Positions 60,480 through 64,000 of a stretch of DNA of 64,000 nt are shown piece after piece; the first letter of the stretch is position 1, and each line of letters begins with the position of its first letter. The notes beneath the pieces were generated by a model. That model saw only the letters and a list, made by a program, of their open reading frames with translations, searched no databases and had not been told where the DNA came from. Source of the stretch: an uncultured Lachnospiraceae bacterium (GTDB lineage: Bacteria > Bacillota > Clostridia > Lachnospirales > Lachnospiraceae); contig CALGVA010000073.1 of the NCBI GenBank assembly GCA_937920345.1, forward strand, positions 84,250 to 148,249, written 5' to 3'. The position numbers and the translations under genes were made by a program.

Positions 60480-62837
60480 ATGCCCATTAGAATTACAGGT
60501 ATGTATTCGGGTCTTGACACAGAGGCGATTATCGATCAGCTCGCGTCCGCGCAGAGTCTGAAGAAGAATAAGCTTGTGAAGGCACAGACCAAGCTGAGCT
60601 GGAAACAGGATGCATGGAAAGCTCTGAATACGAAAGTTTATAATTTTTATACCAATGTGCTGGATAACATGCGTTATCAGGGTTCTTATCTGAAGAAGAA
60701 GACCACAGTGTCCAACACGAACGCAGTCAGCATAGTTACCGGTGCGGATGCGCCTAACAGCGTGCAGTCGCTGGAGATCAGCAAGCTGGCCAGACAGGGA
60801 TATATGACGAGCGCACGTGTTTCGCCGGAGGGCGGCAAGGAGTACACCAAGATGTCCACATTAGGGGATATGGGCTTCAGCGGCGAGGGATCCTTCCGTG
60901 TGAAAGTCGGCGGCAAGACAACGGATATTAAGCTGACCGAAGATATGAAGATCTCCGATGTACTCAGAGAGTTTGAGTCTGCAGGACTGACGGCAAGCTT
61001 TGACACTAAGAACCAGAGATTCTACCTGAGTGCCAAGGAGTCTGGATTAGCTGCGGACTTCACGATCACCAGTAATGATGCGGGCGGTAAGAGCGCACTT
61101 GCGGTGATGGGACTTGTGGCAGCATATAATAAAGACAGCAATGAATATAAGGAATATGAGAAGTGGGCGTCATACGCCAACGATCCGGCAGCCCGTGCAG
61201 CGGCGGAAGCGGAGGAAGTAGCGAAACTGATCGCCTCCAAGCTGGCATCCACCAATAAACTGCTCCAGTCTAATGAAGAGCTTGAGAAACAGCTGAAGGC
61301 TTTAAGAGAAGAGATTATTGATCCGGATTATACGCTTGATTATGTAGAGGGCGCAGACCGGCAGACGAATGCGGATACGCTCAAGGCGCAGGCCGAGGCG
61401 ATGTACGAAGAGCTGTACGGACCGCTGGTTCCCAAGGTTGATGAGAAGGGCGATCCGGTATATCAGACGGATGCAAACGGTCAGCAGATTAAGGACGACG
61501 ACGGCAATCCGATTCCGGTCATGGAGAGAAAAGGCGGTCTTAAGGGGATCGTAGATGAGAAACAGGCGGCTCTCACCGAGGCACAGAAGAAACTGAATGA
61601 GGCTAAGCAGTCCGGCGTGGAAGCGGATATTGAGAAAGCAGAGGCCGACGTAGTGTCGGCAAGTGCGGCACTCACAGAAGCGCAGACCAACTTTAATAAG
61701 AAGAACGGGCATTACAGCTATGTGCAGGGTGCGTCCAATATCCAGAATGCTCTGGTAGCCAATGACAAGCAGATCGCAGAGAACCGGTCATACTATCAGG
61801 TTGACGCCAATGGCGATCCGGTGCTGGATGCCAATAATCAGCTGCAGGCAACGACGAAGGCCACAGATGAGATCACAGCTTACTTTACATCGAAGATCGC
61901 AGCGGCGCAGCAGTATATAAAGGAGGCGGATGAGTTTCTCGCAAAGCCTTCGGCGGATCAGGCAGCGCAGGCATCGAAGTTTGCGACGAAGGTGGACGGC
62001 CGTGATGCAGAGATTTATCTGAATGATGTGAAATATACGAACAGCAAGAATGTATTCGAGATCAACGGTCTGACGATTACGGCACAGAATGAGACCGCTC
62101 CCGGCGAGAAGATTACATTGACGACAGCAGAGGATACCGATGGTATCTACGATATGATCAAGAACTTCTTTACGGAGTACAATAAGCTGGTCAACGAGAT
62201 GAGTTCCCTGTACAATGCGGACTCTTCCAAGGGTTATGAGCCGCTTCTTTCAGAGGAGAAGGCTGGACTGGCTGATTCCGAGATCGAGGAGTGGGAGAAG
62301 AAGATCAAGGATTCCCTGCTTCGAAGGGATGCAACCTTGAGCGACGTCAGCGGCGCGATCAGAGATGTTATGCTGAAGGGTGCTACCGTTAACGGGAAGA
62401 CGATGTATCTGTCTGACTTCGGTATCAATACATTAGGATACTTTAAAGCGGCGGATAATGAGAAAAACGCATATCATATTAATGGCGACAAGGATGATCC
62501 GAACGTGGCGACTGAGGATGATACACTGCGTCAGATGATAGCGGCAGATCCCGATACGGTTATGAAATTCTTCTCATCCCTGTCACAGAATCTGTATGAT
62601 AAACTGACAGATAAGATGAAGAGTGTCGAGGGTGCGAGCAGCGCTTTCACGGTTTATAATGACAAACTGATGAAGAAGGAGTATGATGATTATAAGGATC
62701 TGATCAAGAAAGAAGAGACGAAGCTGAATGACCTGATGGATAAGTGGTACGCTAAGTTTTCAGCGATGGAAACCGCGATGGCGAAACTGCAGTCCAAGAA
62801 CAACGCGATAGCCGGTATGCTGGGCGGAGGCGGCTGA
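60480..62837 (+). CDS. fliD: Flagellar capping protein FliD (HAP2)
   Basis: A 785-residue filament cap that helps flagellin fold at the growing tip. The N-terminus MPIRITGMYSGLDTEAIIDQL and the C-terminal coiled region (YKDLIKKEETKLNDLMDKWYAKFSAMETAMAKLQSKNNAIAGML) are conserved. It is much longer than the 470-residue enterobacterial protein, owing to an Ala/Glu/Lys-rich, coiled-coil-like insertion at about 215-500. Surface-exposed middle domains vary widely. AGGAGGGAATAGG precedes the start. fliS follows 44 bases later. Confidence 0.94.
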   Translation: MPIRITGMYSGLDTEAIIDQLASAQSLKKNKLVKAQTKLSWKQDAWKALNTKVYNFYTNVLDNMRYQGSYLKKKTTVSNTNAVSIVTGADAPNSVQSLEISKLARQGYMTSARVSPEGGKEYTKMSTLGDMGFSGEGSFRVKVGGKTTDIKLTEDMKISDVLREFESAGLTASFDTKNQRFYLSAKESGLAADFTITSNDAGGKSALAVMGLVAAYNKDSNEYKEYEKWASYANDPAARAAAEAEEVAKLIASKLASTNKLLQSNEELEKQLKALREEIIDPDYTLDYVEGADRQTNADTLKAQAEAMYEELYGPLVPKVDEKGDPVYQTDANGQQIKDDDGNPIPVMERKGGLKGIVDEKQAALTEAQKKLNEAKQSGVEADIEKAEADVVSASAALTEAQTNFNKKNGHYSYVQGASNIQNALVANDKQIAENRSYYQVDANGDPVLDANNQLQATTKATDEITAYFTSKIAAAQQYIKEADEFLAKPSADQAAQASKFATKVDGRDAEIYLNDVKYTNSKNVFEINGLTITAQNETAPGEKITLTTAEDTDGIYDMIKNFFTEYNKLVNEMSSLYNADSSKGYEPLLSEEKAGLADSEIEEWEKKIKDSLLRRDATLSDVSGAIRDVMLKGATVNGKTMYLSDFGINTLGYFKAADNEKNAYHINGDKDDPNVATEDDTLRQMIAADPDTVMKFFSSLSQNLYDKLTDKMKSVEGASSAFTVYNDKLMKKEYDDYKDLIKKEETKLNDLMDKWYAKFSAMETAMAKLQSKNNAIAGMLGGGG

Positions 62838-62881
62838 TCAGGATCTTAAGAGTGTAAGTACGATCAAGGAGGAGCAAACTT

Positions 62882-63259
62882 ATGCCAGTACAGAATCCCT
62901 ATGAAGAGTATCAGAAGAATAAGATTCTGACCGCAACACCGGCGGAAGTGACACTGATGCTGTATGAAGGGGCGATCAAGTTCTGCAATATCGCTATCAT
63001 GGCTGTCGAACAGAATGATTTGGAAAAGGCGCATGTCAATATCATGAAGACACAGCGCATTATCGAGGAATTCCGTAATACGCTGGATCGGAAGTATCCG
63101 GTGGCGGAGGATTTTGATAGAATATATGTGTATGTGCTCAGAAGATTGTTTGAGGCGAATATCCAGAAAGATAAAGAAATTCTGGAAGAGGTAAACACAC
63201 ATCTTCACAGTCTGCGTGACACATGGAAAGAAGTTATGCGCAAGTGCAATAGGGCATAG
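62882..63259 (+). CDS. fliS: Flagellin export chaperone FliS
   Basis: A 125-residue helical chaperone that binds the flagellin C-terminus before export and prevents early polymerisation. Family motifs: NKILTATPAEVTLMLYEGAIKFCNIA, NIMKTQRIIEEFRNTLD and YVYVLRRLFEANIQKDKEILEEV. The start is supported by AAGGAGGAG. It lies between fliD and the flagellin gene, as its role predicts. Confidence 0.95.
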   Translation: MPVQNPYEEYQKNKILTATPAEVTLMLYEGAIKFCNIAIMAVEQNDLEKAHVNIMKTQRIIEEFRNTLDRKYPVAEDFDRIYVYVLRRLFEANIQKDKEILEEVNTHLHSLRDTWKEVMRKCNRA

Positions 63260-63271
63260 AGAGGTATGATG

Positions 63272-63748
63272 ATGAACCAGAGCAGTGCACAGATATTATT
63301 ACAGAGCCTTGAAAAGAAAAATGTGTTGCTGGATCAGATGATCTCGCTTAACAGTGAGCAGGAGGTTATCTTAAAACGGGAAGAGTTTGACATGGATGCC
63401 TTTGACGAGGCGATTAACAGGCAGAGTGCCTGTCTGGAGGAACTGGATAAACTGGATCACGGGTTTGAAGCGGTTTATGACAGAGTGCGGGAAGAACTGA
63501 TGCAGAATAAAGAACGCTACCGCACGGAAATCGCAGGGATGAAGGAACAGATCCAACAGATTACCGACAAGATCGTAACGATCAATGCAGGCAATATGCG
63601 TAATAAGATGCTGGCGGAGAACCAGTTTAAGCGTAAACAACTTGCGATCGGCAGCGGAATTTCTAAGAACAAGGCGGCGAGTAATTACTATAACAGCATG
63701 AACAATTTGAATTATGTTTCACCGCAGTTCTATGACAGTAAGAAGTAA
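63272..63748 (+). CDS. Coiled-coil flagellar protein, FliT/FlgN-like chaperone candidate
   Basis: A 158-residue mostly helical, charged protein (heptads from about 5-110: LLQSLEKKNVLLDQMISLNSEQEVILKREEFD ... MKEQIQQITDKIVTINA) with a polar C-terminus. It starts six to thirteen bases after fliS and has the position and size of FliT-like chaperones for FliD, but no decisive motif. Three ATGs are adjacent (63266, 63269, 63272); the last has the best spacing to GAGAGG. Function unproven. Confidence 0.7.
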   Translation: MNQSSAQILLQSLEKKNVLLDQMISLNSEQEVILKREEFDMDAFDEAINRQSACLEELDKLDHGFEAVYDRVREELMQNKERYRTEIAGMKEQIQQITDKIVTINAGNMRNKMLAENQFKRKQLAIGSGISKNKAASNYYNSMNNLNYVSPQFYDSKK

Positions 63749-63827
63749 ACATAAGGCAGTCCGATGAGTTTACTTCATTGTAAGCGCTTGAGGTTTTCGT
63801 TAAATTATTATGATTTGAGGAAAGCCA

Positions 63828-63854
63828 TAAAATAAATCGGGAAATATCCGATAT
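63828..63854 (+). promoter_or_regulatory. Sigma-28 promoter of the flagellin gene
   Basis: TAAA (63828-63831), 16-base spacer, CCGATAT (63848-63854), the third copy of this geometry in the window. It gives a leader of about 125 bases. Confidence 0.85.
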
Positions 63855-63915
63855 ATATTATATAAAGTAACATAGTTTACTTATACAAGCGGTAACGGAA
63901 CTGACGGCTGCGTAC

Positions 63916-63976
63916 GAGCCGGCAGAACCGTTATAACCTGAAATCAGCGGCAGGGAAGCCGCATAAAATTCAAGGA
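63916..63976 (+). promoter_or_regulatory. Flagellin leader hairpins with a candidate CsrA site
   Basis: A first hairpin pairs CTGACGGCT with AGCCGGCAG (about 63911-63935). A second, GCGGC (63947-63951)/GCCGC (63958-63962), presents AGGGAA in its loop. A second GGA lies in the ribosome site AAGGAGG (about 63972-63979). Paired GGA sites, one looped and one at the ribosome site, are how CsrA represses hag in Bacillus subtilis. Confidence 0.6.
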
Positions 63977-63986
63977 GGAATATAAT

Positions 63987-64000
63987 ATGGTAGTAAAACA
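63987..64000 (+). CDS. Flagellin, 5' end only (cut by window edge)
   Basis: Only the first codons (M-V-V-K-H/Q) are present, after an excellent AAGGAGG ribosome site at seven-base spacing. The assignment rests on context: a sigma-28 promoter, a CsrA-type leader, a position after fliD-fliS, and the MVV start I associate with Lachnospiraceae flagellins. Most of the gene lies beyond the window. Confidence 0.7.

Noticed and set aside
1..64000. tRNA, rRNA or CRISPR arrays
   Set aside because: No T-loop GGTTCGA-type context with cloverleaf, no rRNA signature and no regularly spaced direct repeats with unique spacers were found; the tandem arrays at 2231 and 50735 are coding repeats without spacers.

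Overview
The window looks like a chromosome segment of a motile, Gram-positive anaerobe of the class Clostridia, most likely family Lachnospiraceae (Roseburia/Agathobacter/Eubacterium-like). The grounds are strong AGGAGG-type ribosome sites on nearly every gene, a SAM-I riboswitch in front of metK, the Firmicutes FliW/CsrA/FlgM flagellar regulatory set, a Lachnospiraceae-type flagellin start at the right edge, and several conserved hypothetical families that I associate with Lachnospiraceae (DUF6020-like, DUF6145-like, AIM24/TIGR00266). Most of it is ordinary housekeeping DNA.

Layout. 0-12 kb: an alkyltransferase-like DNA-binding protein with a membrane protein, a dihydrouridine synthase carrying an in-frame tandem repeat, two MATE transporters, a methyl-accepting chemotaxis protein, UDP-sugar pyrophosphorylase and GalE, and a hemolysin III-type membrane protein. 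12-24 kb: a large DUF6020-like membrane protein, a small alarmone synthetase, a flavin-reductase-like protein, DNA polymerase IV, an M23 endopeptidase, MurA, and riboswitch-controlled MetK. 24-42 kb: DnaE, PfkA, a SpoU methylase, ProC, a SleB-type wall hydrolase, NfeD plus an SPFH protein, ArgF-BirA, DusB, GreA and a lysyl-tRNA synthetase fused to an HD domain.

43-52 kb is an accessory block that looks like a defence island. It holds an HTH plus ADP-ribosyltransferase-like (DUF3990-type) gene with an overlapping partner behind a two-palindrome operator, an XRE repressor-like gene divergent from a small ORF, a methyltransferase overlapping a PLD-nuclease/DEAD helicase, and an 1151-residue SIR2-STAND protein with ten 40-residue repeats.

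52.9-64 kb is a late flagellar cluster, flgM-flgN-flgK-flgK-flgL-fliW-csrA-flaG-fliD-fliS-(chaperone-like)-flagellin. Three sigma-28 promoters of identical geometry (TAAA-N16-CCGATA) lie in front of flgM, flaG and the flagellin gene. The flagellin leader has a hairpin presenting an AGGGA loop, so the CsrA/FliW control circuit and its likely target are both in the window.

A recurring oddity is a set of short, hairpin-rich, non-coding elements in 5' leaders (near 4.3, 16.1, 21.6, 32.6, 38.0 and 59.1 kb). Two of them share a 64-bp segment. No rRNA, tRNA, CRISPR array, transposase or integrase was recognised.
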